DNA of 64,000 bases from positions 1,116,001-1,180,000 of the forward strand of contig CAWIMB010000002.1 in NCBI GenBank assembly GCA_963837155.1. Direction: 5' to 3'. Position 1 is the stretch's first letter. Every line of letters starts with the position of its first letter. Below, one piece after another: positions 63,832 through 64,000 of the stretch. The position numbers and the translations under genes were made by a program. This stretch comes from DASQHW01 sp963837155. Its GTDB lineage: Bacteria; Actinomycetota; Acidimicrobiia; IMCC26256; PALSA-610. The notes beneath the pieces were generated by a model. The model was not told the origin of the DNA, did not search any database, and saw nothing but the letters and a program-made list of their open reading frames with translations.

Positions 63832-64000
63832 GTGAGCGCCGAGGACCTGGAGCGATACGAGACCGAAATCGAGCTCCAGCTGTATCGCGAGTATCGCGAC
63901 GTGCTCCCGATGTTCCAGTTCGTCGTCGAGACCGAACGTCGCTTCTATTTGGCGAACGACGTCAAGCTCGATGTGAAGACCGAGAACGGCCGGACGTATT
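63832..64000 (+). CDS. DUF2469 family protein, partial
   Basis: The first 56 residues, running off the right edge. EDLERYETEIELQLYREYRDV then MFQFVVETERRFYLAN is the conserved start of this actinobacterial family, usually found near rnhB. Function unknown. Confidence 0.85.
   Translation, partial: MSAEDLERYETEIELQLYREYRDVLPMFQFVVETERRFYLANDVKLDVKTENGRTY

Overview
The window is a GC-rich actinobacterial chromosome segment. GTG and TTG starts are frequent, and several promoters seem to sit right against the start codon. The order sepIVA-like, yceD, rpmF, plsX, acp, rnc, mutM, acyP, smc, ftsY, ffh, rpsP, KH, rimM, trmD, rplS, DUF2469 is the classic actinobacterial order. F420-type oxidoreductases, a PAC2 protein, a GTP-dependent PEP carboxykinase and AMACR/acyl-CoA ligase genes also fit Actinomycetota. 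I favour an uncultured Acidimicrobiia-type lineage, but this rests on gene content alone.

Layout. 1-2.7 kb: partial phosphotransferase, two-component system, ribB. 2.7-12.3 kb: small-molecule and lipid metabolism (SMP-30, CoA racemase, FAD oxidoreductase, hydrolase), purK, rmuC, an ArsR/AHSA1 pair and a secreted nuclease. 12.5-17.6 kb: CsbD, HAD, a UvrD-like helicase, a YgjP peptidase and a PH protein. 17.6-24.7 kb: HIT protein, a Leloir block with two galactokinases and galT, two LLM oxidoreductases and PAC2. 24.8-28.4 and 32.6-37.8 kb: a cell-surface locus of TasA/camelysin-like exported proteins with three signal-peptidase-I-like (S26) proteins. Two of the S26 proteins are fused to their own SipW-type exported domain, and one carries about 3.4 kb of Ig-like tandem repeats. 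28.5-32.4 kb, between the two halves: ABM protein, acyl-CoA ligase, MarR, ddl. 37.8-42.6 kb: Lrp-like, pckG, then a second envelope cluster (Wzz-like, DUF4397, class F sortase). 42.6-64 kb: housekeeping, with ribosomal proteins, recG-rsmD-coaD, fatty-acid/phospholipid genes, DNA repair, smc, both SRP GTPases and the trmD operon. Two unrelated secreted proteins are inserted in that block.

An overriding quality issue: at least 13 genes, including conserved ones (rpmB, smc, rsmD), are each interrupted by a single-base frame change. The indels are nearly all in short G/C runs. Systematic read or assembly indels explain this better than gene decay, so these genes are annotated as whole loci spanning the frameshift.

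The most novel element is the S26/TasA-like surface locus. A Ser-His (SipW-type) signal peptidase is covalently joined to a SipW-type signal anchor and a repetitive adhesin-like stalk. Two paralogous S26 folds have lost the catalytic residues.
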